Positions 1-8,790 of a DNA stretch of 64,000 nt are shown here, one piece after another. A program made the translations under genes and the position numbers. How positions within the stretch are numbered: position 1 is the first letter of the stretch; every line of letters starts with the position of its first letter. The notes beneath the pieces were generated by a model that saw only the letters and a program-made list of their open reading frames with translations, made no database searches and had not been told where the DNA came from. Source of the DNA: Roseihalotalea indica (GTDB taxonomy: Bacteria > Bacteroidota > Bacteroidia > Cytophagales > Cyclobacteriaceae); NCBI RefSeq assembly GCF_022458895.1, contig NZ_JAINFL010000011.1, forward strand, positions 1 through 64,000. Reading direction: 5' to 3'.

Positions 1-130
1 TTGAATTTTCTTGAATGTAGCTTGTAATGGAAATTCCCAGTAAAAAGAGAAATGTTCCCATGCCGCTGTATTCAACAAATGGAAAACTATGTTTCAAGAC
101 ATATCTTTTACTTCTCTTCTCCATTTTATG

Positions 131-262
131 AGCCACAACGACAAGTGCGAGCCCTCGGCCGACTTGTGAGCGTTTATCTTTCAATTTACAATTTTCGTGC
201 TTGGCGCAACTGAAGTTCTAGCTAAGTTTTTGCTAGGGTGAGGGCTGCACGCTGTTAGTGGC
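131..262. repeat. attC-like imperfect inverted repeat (left side of cassette)
   Basis: The left arm GCCACAACGACAAGTGC-GAGCCCTC (131-155) pairs imperfectly with GAGGGCTGCACGCTGTTAGTGGC (240-262). The outer boxes (CCACAAC and GTTAGTGG) and inner boxes (GAGCCCTC and GAGGGCT) are separated by short unpaired stretches. This two-box, imperfectly paired layout, with AAC at one end and GTT at the other, is that of integron attC sites. The terminal boxes deviate from the RYYYAAC/GTTRRRY consensus, and no integrase lies in the window. A short open frame (60-131) ends exactly at the left arm, as a cassette gene would. Confidence 0.45.
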
Positions 263-267
263 TGGCT

Positions 268-753
268 TTATCCATCTTGATTGATGTACTCTTCTGCTTG
301 ATAAGCATCCACCGGATAATTTTCTATTTGTACAGCATTCAAATAAAAATCCTCAATTCCACAATTCATGTCCACCAGTATTTCTCGGGCTAAGACTATT
401 TCTTCGTCATCCCATAATTCATCATGGAATACGAAACCAACCTGTAAATTTTTCAAGTCTACTACAATCGGATCACCATTCAATCCTGATCCAATGATTA
501 GCAAATCTGTTTCAATACAATTAATGCTCATCTCATCCAGATTATGTTCTTCAAAGTCGTTGACTCTATCAAAGTAGATATTGCCAATTTGGACAGATTG
601 ATCAAATGAATAATCTGTAAAAAATTGAATCAACTCTGTCGAGACACCATACTTATTTAGAAAATCTATAGTTGACGGATGTATCTTCTCTTTATGAAGG
701 CTGGCATTAAATCCAGACAATTCAAGTGCTTTATCGAATGGTTTATTTTTCAT
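268..753 (-). CDS. SMI1/KNR4-like (SUKH fold) protein
   Basis: This 161-residue acidic protein has no signal peptide or membrane segment. Around residues 85-117 it has the pattern LLIIGSGLNGDPIVVDL followed by GFVFHDELWDD. That is a beta-strand, then G-x-GDP-I-x-x-D, a second strand and an acidic loop, typical of the SUKH superfamily. SUKH proteins in bacteria are often immunity proteins against polymorphic or contact-dependent toxins. No toxin gene is visible beside it. The gene is bracketed by TGTTAGTGGCTGGC (253-266) and its near-perfect inverted copy (758-771), so it is probably a single-gene mobile cassette. Family assignment rests on the motif only; the immunity role is inference. Confidence 0.6.
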   Translation of the reverse strand: MKNKPFDKALELSGFNASLHKEKIHPSTIDFLNKYGVSTELIQFFTDYSFDQSVQIGNIYFDRVNDFEEHNLDEMSINCIETDLLIIGSGLNGDPIVVDLKNLQVGFVFHDELWDDEEIVLAREILVDMNCGIEDFYLNAVQIENYPVDAYQAEEYINQDG

Positions 754-757
754 TTTT

Positions 758-813
758 GCTAGCCACTAACACAGGGATAGCGCATATATGCGGTTATCTC
801 CCATATAGCGTTA
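758..813. repeat. attC-like hairpin site (right side of cassette)
   Basis: GCTAGCCACTAACA (758-771) is the inverted copy (13 of 14) of 253-266. It is followed by nested inverted repeats: TAAC (767-770) with GTTA (810-813), GGGATA (774-779) with TATC-T-CCC (795-802), and the 12-bp palindrome CGCATATATGCG (781-792). The extra T at 799 would bulge out of the folded strand, as the extrahelical bases of attC sites do. Confidence 0.4.
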
Positions 814-1128
814 ATATAATAAATAGATTGGAGATTTCCCTGTAACGAAGCCTGAATACTGCATCTCTGTAGGTACTTGATGGTGACTATTCGTCCTGTT
901 CATAGCCGTCTAAAGTGTTGTATAGAGGCATGGGAGTAAATTGATGATCAAGTGGAGTAGCTAATCAGAACTAAGCTCGAGGAAACTGGCTTCTCCTGCT
1001 ATGTTATGGTTCTAAAGAGCATTAGGCTCCATGAAAAAAGGCAATCTTTTAGATGGGATAGGCAGTCTCAGGCTCTATTCCTGCCCGAGCCTTAGGCTAA
1101 GAAGAATCGGCTTTAGGCTAAAAACCGT
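814..1128. other. gene-free stretch
   Basis: No convincing reading frame is seen. The short pairing CCGT-TT-ACGG next to an A-run (about 1120-1134) could act as a weak terminator for the minus-strand gene ending at 1129. Otherwise I see nothing definable. Confidence 0.4.
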
Positions 1129-1518
1129 TTACGGGTGCACTTCATCTTCATCCTGCAATCCAAATACTTTAAAGGCTTCCCACCGGTTATCGTAACGAGC
1201 GATTTGGGTAATCCTTTGGTCTTCTATGGTAAACACCGTGACCACCAATTGTTGCCCTTTTGCAAGGTTTGTTTCCGGGTCGTACCACTGTCCAAGGGCT
1301 TCTACTCCTACCACATGCTTGCGTTGAAAATACCGCTGAGGGGTAAGCGTCATATGGGCCCGGGCTACCCACGCCAGCATTTCATCGGCACCCTTGACCG
1401 TACCTCTCGGCCCACCCATCTGCACATCCGTACTCACGAGCGCCACTAGTTTCTCAAGGTTTCCGGTATTTAAAGCCTGATGCCATTCCTGCACCAGCGT
1501 GATTTCATGCGATTGCAT
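1129..1518 (-). CDS. SnoaL/NTF2-like fold protein
   Basis: The 129-residue protein has the layout of the NTF2/SnoaL superfamily. An N-terminal helix pair (EWHQALNTGNLEKLVALV) leads into a strand with DVQMGGPRGTVKGADEMLAWV, then antiparallel strands ending in ITQIARYDNRWEAFKVFGL. Such proteins form cone-shaped pockets used as isomerases, cyclases or plain ligand-binding domains, so the substrate cannot be told from sequence. It has no signal peptide, so it is cytoplasmic. It stands alone, with gaps of more than 300 bp on both sides. The fold assignment is fairly safe; the function is unknown. Confidence 0.7.
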   Translation of the reverse strand: MQSHEITLVQEWHQALNTGNLEKLVALVSTDVQMGGPRGTVKGADEMLAWVARAHMTLTPQRYFQRKHVVGVEALGQWYDPETNLAKGQQLVVTVFTIEDQRITQIARYDNRWEAFKVFGLQDEDEVHP

Positions 1519-1686
1519 ACTTTCTTTTTTTATAGGTTTGATTAAAGCTCAGGATTAAATTACTGAGTGAAAGCGTGATTAAATACATAATTGATGGTCA
1601 GTGAATTATAAAATACACTCACATCAAAGTACTTGCGGACTGTTACTTACGCCAGTGCACTCGATATTAAATAATATATTTTCCCC

Positions 1687-1760
1687 CGTTATTCCGAGGG
1701 GCGGCCCGGTTCACTTCGCCTATCGCGGTGGACGTCACACGGGGCGACCTCGCAATGACG
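1687..1760. repeat. REP-like dispersed palindrome
   Basis: The left end CGTTATTCCGAGGGGCGG and the reverse complement of the right end, CGTCATTGCGAGGTCGCC, match in most positions, making a 74-bp imperfect palindrome. It is clearly richer in G+C than the AT-rich DNA around it. The end CGTCATTGCGAGG is a well-known terminus of dispersed palindromic elements in many bacteria. It lies in the 346-bp gap between two minus-strand genes (1519-1864), which holds nothing else recognisable. Confidence 0.55.
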
Positions 1761-1864
1761 TGAAAATAATATCGTCTCGGTACTTAGCACGAAATACTTT
1801 CAATAAAAGAAATAAAAAAAAGCAGACCCTGCTGCCAAGACCTGCTCATTCGTACCGTGAACTA

Positions 1865-2752
1865 TTACGAATTTTTGCTTGGAAAGATCTTTTTGCGTAG
1901 CCCTCCAAAAATGCCGGCCACGGCCAGCGCAATGACCTTCCAGAATTTAGCCAGCACTGCCAGAAAGCCCACCTTGGTTAGAAGCTTACCGGCAATCAGC
2001 CCACCAATGCCGTACGCCGCAATACGATCAATATCAGGATTAAAATCACTGTAGCGATGTCCCTCGTTAAATGATACACTAGCCAGTACTTTATCCACAT
2101 CCTGCTGAAACTGAGGTAATACCTCCATTGTGCCAATGGCATTGAGGTTCAGATAGCCCCGCCGCCCAAGTACGCGTATGTTGTAGTTCAGGGTGTTGGT
2201 AGTCTCTCCTTCAAATTGCAGCTCTTTAGCCCAATGAAGTTTTTTGTGTTCGACATCGTAAAAGGGTGGAGCAGCCCAGCCCAGAAAATGCACCGGTACA
2301 TAACCGGCATCGGCCCGGGCGGCATTACCCTCTTCGGTATCTTCCTGCATCTGCTCCAGTAAATCATCATAATCCAGTTCCTGCGCATCTTCGTCATCAA
2401 TGTAACCTTCTTCCGAATAGGAAATCTCCACGGCATACGCCATGCTATCGCTGAGAGGACCCACTTCTTCCGGGAACAACATGCCCAGTACCGGGCTGGG
2501 CGGATTGCCCCATAGTTCGGTCAAAACGTAATCACTTTGTTCGGCATCCAGAAATTTATAACCTTCCGGCACATGTAAGGTTGCCATACCATTTTCCAGG
2601 TTAACTGTGCCATGCTGGTAGGTTAAAGCACTTTCAATACTGTCAACCATTGCCTGATATACTGCCTGCTCATCAACGGTGAGCTCCTCAGACTGGCCTT
2701 TTACCCACAAAACCTGAATCAATAGAAGAAAGAGAAGGGTAATCTTTTTCAT
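1865..2752 (-). CDS. DUF2167 family membrane protein
   Basis: This 295-residue protein has a cleavable signal peptide (MKKITLLFLLLIQVLWVKGQ). The DUF2167 core starts with GTVNLENGMATLHVPEGYKFL and WGNPP, continues with GYVPVHFLGWAAPPFYD and KKLHWAKELQF, and ends with NYNIRVLGRRGYLNLN. A C-terminal hydrophobic stretch (about residues 245-285, rich in Gly, Ala and Leu) is followed by a basic tail (GLRKKIFPSKNS), so it is an inner-membrane protein with most of its mass outside. The family is widespread but has no established biochemical function. Length and domain order are usual for the family. It is probably transcribed alone. Confidence 0.8.
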   Translation of the reverse strand: MKKITLLFLLLIQVLWVKGQSEELTVDEQAVYQAMVDSIESALTYQHGTVNLENGMATLHVPEGYKFLDAEQSDYVLTELWGNPPSPVLGMLFPEEVGPLSDSMAYAVEISYSEEGYIDDEDAQELDYDDLLEQMQEDTEEGNAARADAGYVPVHFLGWAAPPFYDVEHKKLHWAKELQFEGETTNTLNYNIRVLGRRGYLNLNAIGTMEVLPQFQQDVDKVLASVSFNEGHRYSDFNPDIDRIAAYGIGGLIAGKLLTKVGFLAVLAKFWKVIALAVAGIFGGLRKKIFPSKNS

Positions 2753-2912
2753 ATTTATATTATTTTAATATATATTATAAATATATGAATATAAATTAAA
2801 ACCCTTATGTAAGCTCAGAGCGTAGATTTACTTGTAACTGAGCCTAAAATTATTAGGCGTTTTCCAAGCTTAAGTGGGTAAACATTTTAGCTCAACAATG
2901 ATTTTCTACTGT

Positions 2913-3584
2913 ATGCCTACGCCCATTACCGAACCGTTTGAAATTCACGAAGCGATCCGCCGCTTGCAGACGGTTGTTGCTAAATTGCCCAAAGCTGCTC
3001 TGTTTGATCTGTATGATCAAGGCTATACTACCCTGTTTGAGCAACTGATCGCCTGTATTATTTCTATTCGCACTTTTGATGAGGTTACGGTGCCCACCTC
3101 CCTAAAACTGTTTGCCAAAGCGCGTACTCCAAAAGCTATGCTGGATTTAAGTCCTCAGGAAATCAATACACTCATTGCAGAAAGCACCTATCATGAGGCC
3201 AAATCTTATCAGATTCATGCCATTGCCGAGCGTATTGTTCATGAATACAATGGTGAACTGCCGGCAAATTTTGAGACACTGACCTCTTTTAAAGGCGTAG
3301 GGCCAAAGTGTGCCAATTTGGCCCTCGGCATTGCCGGAGGTGAACCCAGGATTGGCGTGGATATTCATGTGCATCGGGTAACCAATCGGTGGGGATATGT
3401 GCAAACTACGACGCCCGAGAAGACGCTGGATGCGTTGGAAAAGAAACTGCCTAAAGAGTATTGGGTAGAGATTAATCGATTGCTAGTGCCCTTTGGCAAA
3501 CATGTGTGTAAAGGGTCTTACCCCCGATGTTCTCGCTGCGTTTTGCAAACGATGTGTCCGCAAATTGGAATTTCTAAAGCTTGA
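2913..3584 (+). CDS. nth: endonuclease III-family DNA glycosylase
   Basis: This is a 223-residue HhH-GPD glycosylase counted from the ATG at 2913; an upstream start at 2874 would add 13 unlike residues. The helix-hairpin-helix FKGVGPKCANLALG carries the catalytic lysine (K132), and VDIHVHR carries the catalytic aspartate (D150). The 4Fe-4S loop is C-x6-C-x2-C-x5-C at 199, 206, 209 and 215, exactly the Nth spacing. It should remove oxidised pyrimidines and nick at abasic sites in base-excision repair. One oddity is that the usual SAQTTD near the N-terminus is SIRTFD here, so it may belong to a side branch with altered base preference. It is a single gene, divergent from the DUF2167 gene. Confidence 0.88.
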   Translation: MPTPITEPFEIHEAIRRLQTVVAKLPKAALFDLYDQGYTTLFEQLIACIISIRTFDEVTVPTSLKLFAKARTPKAMLDLSPQEINTLIAESTYHEAKSYQIHAIAERIVHEYNGELPANFETLTSFKGVGPKCANLALGIAGGEPRIGVDIHVHRVTNRWGYVQTTTPEKTLDALEKKLPKEYWVEINRLLVPFGKHVCKGSYPRCSRCVLQTMCPQIGISKA

Positions 3585-3913
3585 TAAATTAGACTCCTTG
3601 TTCTTTATTCCATTTTTAGCTTTTCAAAACATCCCTACTTAAGGGGGATAGGCCATTTTCTTCAGAAAGCCTGATCTTTGGTTTAAAAACCTGCCAGATT
3701 TCATATTTCCCGGATATTATTGACCTTTTTTAGTTAAAAATCAAGGTTGCGCTCTCTATTACCGATTCATAAAATCCCTATTTTCAGGGGATTACCTTCC
3801 TCCTTCCTTTCCCCTACCTTCGATAATTTGAAAATTCCATTTTTCAACGCTTCCCTTTCAGAACGATAAAGGGAACAGAAGTATCATTTATCACATAACC
3901 TTCTACATGTCTT
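3585..3913. other. intergenic leader of the SusC gene
   Basis: No gene is seen. A 6-bp stem (AATCCC 3773-3778 with GGGATT 3788-3793) and a near-consensus -7 box (TAATTTG, 3824-3830, one base short of TAnnTTTG) lie about 90-140 bp before the SusC start. Both are weak. Confidence 0.3.
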
Positions 3914-6900
3914 ATGAAACAATTTCTACTGTTTAATTTTTGCCTGCTGTTGGGTTTAACCACCCACTGGGCGTACGCGCAGCAAGTCGTTTCCGGCCAG
4001 GTTACCTCGGCTGATGATCAGACCCCGCTTCCGGGAGTTAACGTGCTGGAAGAAGGCACCACCAATGGTACTATTACCGACCTGAACGGAGAATACCGGG
4101 TAACGCTTACTACAGATAATCCACAACTGGTATTTAGCTTTATTGGTTTTGCCCAGCAAACTGTAGCCGTCAACGGGCAGTCAACCATTGATGTGGCCAT
4201 GGCATCGGACACGCGCCAGCTCTCGGAAGTTGTGGTTACGGCCGCGGGTATTGAAGCTAATAAGCGAGAACTCGGGTACTCCATTCAGAATGTAGATGCG
4301 GAAGAGATTGTACAATCTCGGGAAACCAATTTTGTAAGTGCCCTGAGTGGTAAAGTGGCGGGTGTACAGGTCACCAGTTCAGCCGGAACGCCGGGAGCGG
4401 CAGCGCAGATCCGTATTCGGGGCAACAAATCCGTGCAGGGTAGTAATGCGCCTTTATTTGTGATCGACGGTATTCCTATTGACAACTCTACATACAATAC
4501 CGCTGATTCTCCGGAAGATGATGTGGCAAACCTGGGTTCAGGTGGGGTAACCAACTCTAACCGGGCTATTGATATCAACCCTGAGGATGTAGAATCACTC
4601 ACGGTACTGAAAGGTCCGGCAGCCACGGTCTTGTACGGCATCCGGGCAGCCAACGGGGCCGTAGTGATTACTACGAAGAAAGGCGCCCGAAATACCAAGC
4701 CCAAAATATCGTATGACTTTGGCTATACCATTGATCAGGTTAATAAGCTACCTGATTTACAGACCACGTATGCCCAGGGCGCCGTTGTAGACGGAGTTCC
4801 TACCTTCCAGGCAGCAATGAATGGCTTCTCGACCAGCACCAGTTGGGGACCTCGCATCGATGGCCTTCGCTACGCTGATGAAGAGAGCCGCTGGGACCCT
4901 TACGGCCTTATCGTACCAGCTACAGACCCTCGGGCAACCAGCCGGGTAGCCCGAGCTTATAATAATGCGGAAGACTTCTTCCAGACCGGTAGCAACGCTA
5001 CCCATAATATCAGCGTATCAGGCGGGACTGCCGCCACCAACTACTTCTTCTCTATCGGTCGGCTAGATCAAACGGGGATCATGCCCAACAGCTTTTTTGA
5101 CCGGACCAGCTTTCGGGCCACTACCTCTACCGAAATATTCAAAAACTTTGATGTGACCTTTTCGGCTAACTACATTAACTCAGGCGGAAAACGCTTGCAG
5201 AACGGCTCGAATACCTCCGGAGTTATGCTGGGATTGCTTCGTACTACTCCCAGTTTTGACAATAGCGCTGGGTATCTTTTTGAGGACGGAACCCAACGAG
5301 CTTACCGGGGCGGAAGTATCTACGATAACCCGTATTTTACCGTTAACAAGAACTTCACCACGGATGATGTAAACCGGGTTATCGGCTATAGCCAGCTATC
5401 GTATGATGCTCTTCCCTGGTTAAATTTCACCTATCGCCTGGGAGTGGATACCTACAGTGATGAGCGTCTGTTCCGCAATGATGTTAATTCCTCCAGCGTT
5501 CAGGCCGGTCAGGCTATCAACCAGACGATTAATAGTAAGGATATCAACTCGGACTTTCTGATGACCATCACCAAGGATATCAGTGAAACCATCGGTCTGA
5601 ATTTTACCCTGGGACATAACTATTACAGTAAAGATGTGGCGATTAACCGTATCGATGGGCAGGGGCTTGCCTCTCCGGGGTTCTTCAACATGGCTAGTGC
5701 CACGTCGGTCAACGTAGCCGAAGGGGTTACCCGCCGCAAACTGTACGGAGTATTCGGAACAGTAACCCTGAGCGTGGCCGATCAGCTTTTTGTAAACCTC
5801 AGCGGCCGTAACGACTGGTCATCTACCCTGCCCAAAGCGAATAACTCATTCTTCTACCCGGCGACCAGTGTAGGTTGGGATTTTACTCAGACCTTCGACA
5901 TTGACAACCCCATTTTCTCCTACGGAAAATTACGCGCTTCCTGGGGGCAGGTGGGTAACGATGCTCCTTTTGCCGTCACCAACAGCGGCTTTGCCCAGTC
6001 GCGGGTGCGAGATGGCTGGACCTTGCCTCAAGGGGTCATTTTCCCGGCACTGGGGCTAAATGCGTTCAACCCCGATGGGCTATTGGGTAATGATCAGCTC
6101 AAAGCAGAAACTACTACCACCATGGAGTTTGGTGCTGATTTACAATTCTTTAACGGCCGTATTGGCCTGGATGTGACCTACTTTGACGCCACCACTACCG
6201 ATGCTATTCTGAATATTGACATCCCGAGCGCCAGTGGCTGGCAGCAACGAGCGGTGAACTCAGCCGAGCTTCGCAATTATGGCATTGAAGCCGCCTTAAC
6301 GGCTAACATCATTAGCACAGGCAACTTTAATTATGACGCCACGCTGAATTTTACCCACATTCGCAATAAGGTAGAAAAACTAGCCGAGGGCATTCCCTTT
6401 ATTACCATTGATCCGTTTGGCACCCAGCGTATTGCGGAAGGTGAGCCTTTCGGTATCTTCTACGGTACGCGCTTCTTACGCGACGATCAGGGGCGGGTAG
6501 TCATCAATCCAGCCAATGGGTTACCTTTTGAAGACCCCAACGAAGGCATTGTGGGCAACCCTAACCCTGACTTTTTATTAGGTTTTCGCAATACTTTCAC
6601 CTGGAAAGGCCTCAAACTCTCCTTCCTGCTGGATATCCGCCAGGGGGGCGACGTTTACAATGGCACCAAAGGGGTTCTGAACAACTTCGGCGTAGGGGCT
6701 GAAACCCTGGACCGTAACGAGCAGGTAGTATTTGACGGAGTGCTAGGGCAGGTGCAGGATGACGGAACCATTGTAGCCACCGAACAACCCAATACCATAG
6801 AAGTGGTGAAAGGCGGAACCGATGGTGGGACCAATTACTACCAGAACTATGGCTTTGTAAACCTGACTGAACTCACCATTGAAGATGGTTCCTGGATACG

Positions 6901-7132
6901 GATGCGCGATCTAAGCCTCAACTACAAACTACCTACCCAGTGGTTGGAAAGTAGCCCGTTTCGAGACATCAACGTCGGTTTCATTGCCCGGAACCTCTTT
7001 CTCTTCACCGACTATACAGGCATCGACCCGGAAACTAACCTGACCGGTGCCTCCAGTAACGTGATAGGTTACGATTACTTCAATAACCCTAATACAAAAA
7101 GTTATGGGGTAAGCGTAGGACTCACTTTCTAA
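3914..7132 (+). CDS. SusC/RagA family TonB-dependent outer-membrane receptor
   Basis: The protein has 1072 residues. A signal peptide (to AYAQ, about residue 23) is followed by a carboxypeptidase-regulatory-like domain (QVVSGQVTSADDQTPLPGVNV to about 105). Next comes a plug with SVVVTAAG-type sequence (SEVVVTAAGIEAN), LSGKVAGVQVTSSAGTPG, IRIRGNKSVQGSNAPLFVIDG and the end VLYGIRAANGAVVITTKKG. The remaining 800 residues are a 22-strand barrel ending in aromatic F (SVGLTF). It imports a ligand across the outer membrane using TonB energy together with the SusD-like lipoprotein 25 bp downstream. No sigma/anti-sigma pair or glycosidase is linked, so the ligand cannot be inferred. Length and domain order are normal. 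Confidence 0.95.
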   Translation: MKQFLLFNFCLLLGLTTHWAYAQQVVSGQVTSADDQTPLPGVNVLEEGTTNGTITDLNGEYRVTLTTDNPQLVFSFIGFAQQTVAVNGQSTIDVAMASDTRQLSEVVVTAAGIEANKRELGYSIQNVDAEEIVQSRETNFVSALSGKVAGVQVTSSAGTPGAAAQIRIRGNKSVQGSNAPLFVIDGIPIDNSTYNTADSPEDDVANLGSGGVTNSNRAIDINPEDVESLTVLKGPAATVLYGIRAANGAVVITTKKGARNTKPKISYDFGYTIDQVNKLPDLQTTYAQGAVVDGVPTFQAAMNGFSTSTSWGPRIDGLRYADEESRWDPYGLIVPATDPRATSRVARAYNNAEDFFQTGSNATHNISVSGGTAATNYFFSIGRLDQTGIMPNSFFDRTSFRATTSTEIFKNFDVTFSANYINSGGKRLQNGSNTSGVMLGLLRTTPSFDNSAGYLFEDGTQRAYRGGSIYDNPYFTVNKNFTTDDVNRVIGYSQLSYDALPWLNFTYRLGVDTYSDERLFRNDVNSSSVQAGQAINQTINSKDINSDFLMTITKDISETIGLNFTLGHNYYSKDVAINRIDGQGLASPGFFNMASATSVNVAEGVTRRKLYGVFGTVTLSVADQLFVNLSGRNDWSSTLPKANNSFFYPATSVGWDFTQTFDIDNPIFSYGKLRASWGQVGNDAPFAVTNSGFAQSRVRDGWTLPQGVIFPALGLNAFNPDGLLGNDQLKAETTTTMEFGADLQFFNGRIGLDVTYFDATTTDAILNIDIPSASGWQQRAVNSAELRNYGIEAALTANIISTGNFNYDATLNFTHIRNKVEKLAEGIPFITIDPFGTQRIAEGEPFGIFYGTRFLRDDQGRVVINPANGLPFEDPNEGIVGNPNPDFLLGFRNTFTWKGLKLSFLLDIRQGGDVYNGTKGVLNNFGVGAETLDRNEQVVFDGVLGQVQDDGTIVATEQPNTIEVVKGGTDGGTNYYQNYGFVNLTELTIEDGSWIRMRDLSLNYKLPTQWLESSPFRDINVGFIARNLFLFTDYTGIDPETNLTGASSNVIGYDYFNNPNTKSYGVSVGLTF

Positions 7133-7157
7133 TCACATCTTCTATCTAACTTATTCA

Positions 7158-8537
7158 ATGTCGAATATCATGAAACGATATATTATTAAAGTATTTTTAC
7201 TGGTTACCACTCTCTCGGTATCCATTAGTTCTTGCGAGTTCGGAGACACCAATGTTGACCCTTCGTTGCCTCAGGATGTAGCCATGAGCGCCTTATTACC
7301 TTCCGGGGAAACCGCCGTAGCTTGGGTGATTGGGGGGGAAGCCGTACGCTTTAGCGGCTTGCTTACTCAGCAGTTCCGGGGTATCAATGCCCAGCAGCAG
7401 GACAACTGGCGTTATCTAATCCGGGAAGCCGACACCAATGGCATGTGGCAGCGAATGTATCATAATTCGCTGAATACCATCAATGTTGTTATTGAAAAAG
7501 GAGAAGAACAAAATGCTCCTCATTACCAAGGAATGGCGGAAGTACTGATGGCTACCGGCATTGGTACGCTGACCGATGCCTTCGGGAGTGTCCCCTACTC
7601 TACTGCTTTTGAAGGAAACGACGGAAATTTCACTCCTACATATGATGAACAGCAGGCGTTATACACCAGCACCTTGCCGCAATTGCTGGACGAAGCCATC
7701 GCCAAGCTACAAATGGAAGATAGCCCGGGAGGCAGCCCGGGGGCTGATGATTTAATTTTCGGTGGGAATCTGGATTTGTGGATTAAAGCCGCCAATTCTC
7801 TGAAACTCCGCTATGTCTTTCAGCAAGGGAAACGTGATCCGGCTGCTTATGAAACTGCTTTGACTATGATTCCCGATGCCATTTCTTCTAACCTGGAAGA
7901 TTATGAAATGCAGTTTGGATCATCGGCAAATGAACCTAATCCTCAGTACCAGTTTACCCAAAGCCGCTCAGGAAACATGCGAATGGATGATTATTTTGCA
8001 AACGCCTTTTCAGAATACGATACCCGCAAACCATTCTTTGTAGCAGGAGAAAATGATTTTGAATTTAGTGGCTATTATACCAGCATCAACTCGCCGGTAG
8101 TACTGATGAGTTACGTAGAAGTAAAGTTTATTGAAGCAGAATCTCATTTGCAAAAAGCTGCCCCGGATGTTGCCGCGGCCAAAGCAGCCCTGGATGAAGC
8201 CGTAGAAGCATCTTTCATTAAAATTACTGGTGCTTCGGTCCCTACTGACTATCAGGCTGAATTAGATGCTAACTGGGCTGCGGCTAGCGACAAGCTAGAA
8301 GTACTGATCAATGAAAAGTACATCGCCTGCTACTCTCAAAGCCTGATTCCCTGGAACGACTATCGACGTACTGGCTATCCAGCGCTTACAGTAGTGCCCG
8401 ACGGAACCAATTCCTTTAATGCCAATGGAGAGATTCCTCGTCGCTTACCGTATCCGCAGGAAGAGCGTCTGTTGAATCCGGCCAATATTCCTACGTCCAC
8501 TCCCAACTTGCAAAGCCGGTTCTGGTGGGATGAATAG
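7158..8537 (+). CDS. SusD/RagB-like outer-membrane lipoprotein
   Basis: The 459-residue protein has a lipoprotein signal (lipobox SISSC, Cys about residue 26); Met-5 (7170) is an equally good start. It has the SusD-like_2 layout: NVDPSLPQDV near the N-terminus, helical TPR-like segments (YQGMAEVLMATGIGTLTDAFGSVPYSTAF, the classic SusD signature), LWIKAANSLKLRY, and a C-terminal WNDYRRTGYPAL with RRLPYPQEE. It forms the lid on the SusC channel and is the primary ligand binder at the cell surface. It is co-transcribed with the SusC gene and followed by a strong terminator, so the operon holds just these two genes. This class often occurs in loci for peptides or non-starch glycans. Confidence 0.93.
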   Translation: MSNIMKRYIIKVFLLVTTLSVSISSCEFGDTNVDPSLPQDVAMSALLPSGETAVAWVIGGEAVRFSGLLTQQFRGINAQQQDNWRYLIREADTNGMWQRMYHNSLNTINVVIEKGEEQNAPHYQGMAEVLMATGIGTLTDAFGSVPYSTAFEGNDGNFTPTYDEQQALYTSTLPQLLDEAIAKLQMEDSPGGSPGADDLIFGGNLDLWIKAANSLKLRYVFQQGKRDPAAYETALTMIPDAISSNLEDYEMQFGSSANEPNPQYQFTQSRSGNMRMDDYFANAFSEYDTRKPFFVAGENDFEFSGYYTSINSPVVLMSYVEVKFIEAESHLQKAAPDVAAAKAALDEAVEASFIKITGASVPTDYQAELDANWAAASDKLEVLINEKYIACYSQSLIPWNDYRRTGYPALTVVPDGTNSFNANGEIPRRLPYPQEERLLNPANIPTSTPNLQSRFWWDE

Positions 8538-8565
8538 AAGCCGATAGCATTTTGCTCGTAGTAAG

Positions 8566-8608
8566 AAGCGAGTTATGAAGTACATTCACTTTGTAGCTCG
8601 CTTTTTTT
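8566..8608 (+). terminator. rho-independent terminator of the susCD operon
   Basis: AAGCGAG (8566-8572) pairs with CTCGCTT (8597-8603), followed by a run of seven T. It lies 29 bp after the SusD stop codon. Confidence 0.8.
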
Positions 8609-8790
8609 CCTCCGTTTAGGTTGTATAAGGTTGATTCTATAACCCTTGGATTTATACCTTCGTATAGAATTAGAGCTTCCGAAAGACCTATCGGATTTTT
8701 TTATGAACAGAAACGCTAGGTTAATGAAGCAGAAACAAAATACCTTTTATTTTAGTCCTTTGTAATTTTTTCAGCGAACAATTAAAACCT

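Noticed and set aside
60..131. short plus-strand frame (23 codons from ATG 60) ending at the attC-like arm
   Set aside because: Too short to support as a gene; kept only as a hint that another cassette tail lies at the edge.
1120..1134. terminator overlapping the stop codon of the NTF2-like gene
   Set aside because: Only a 4-bp stem; too weak to list as a feature.
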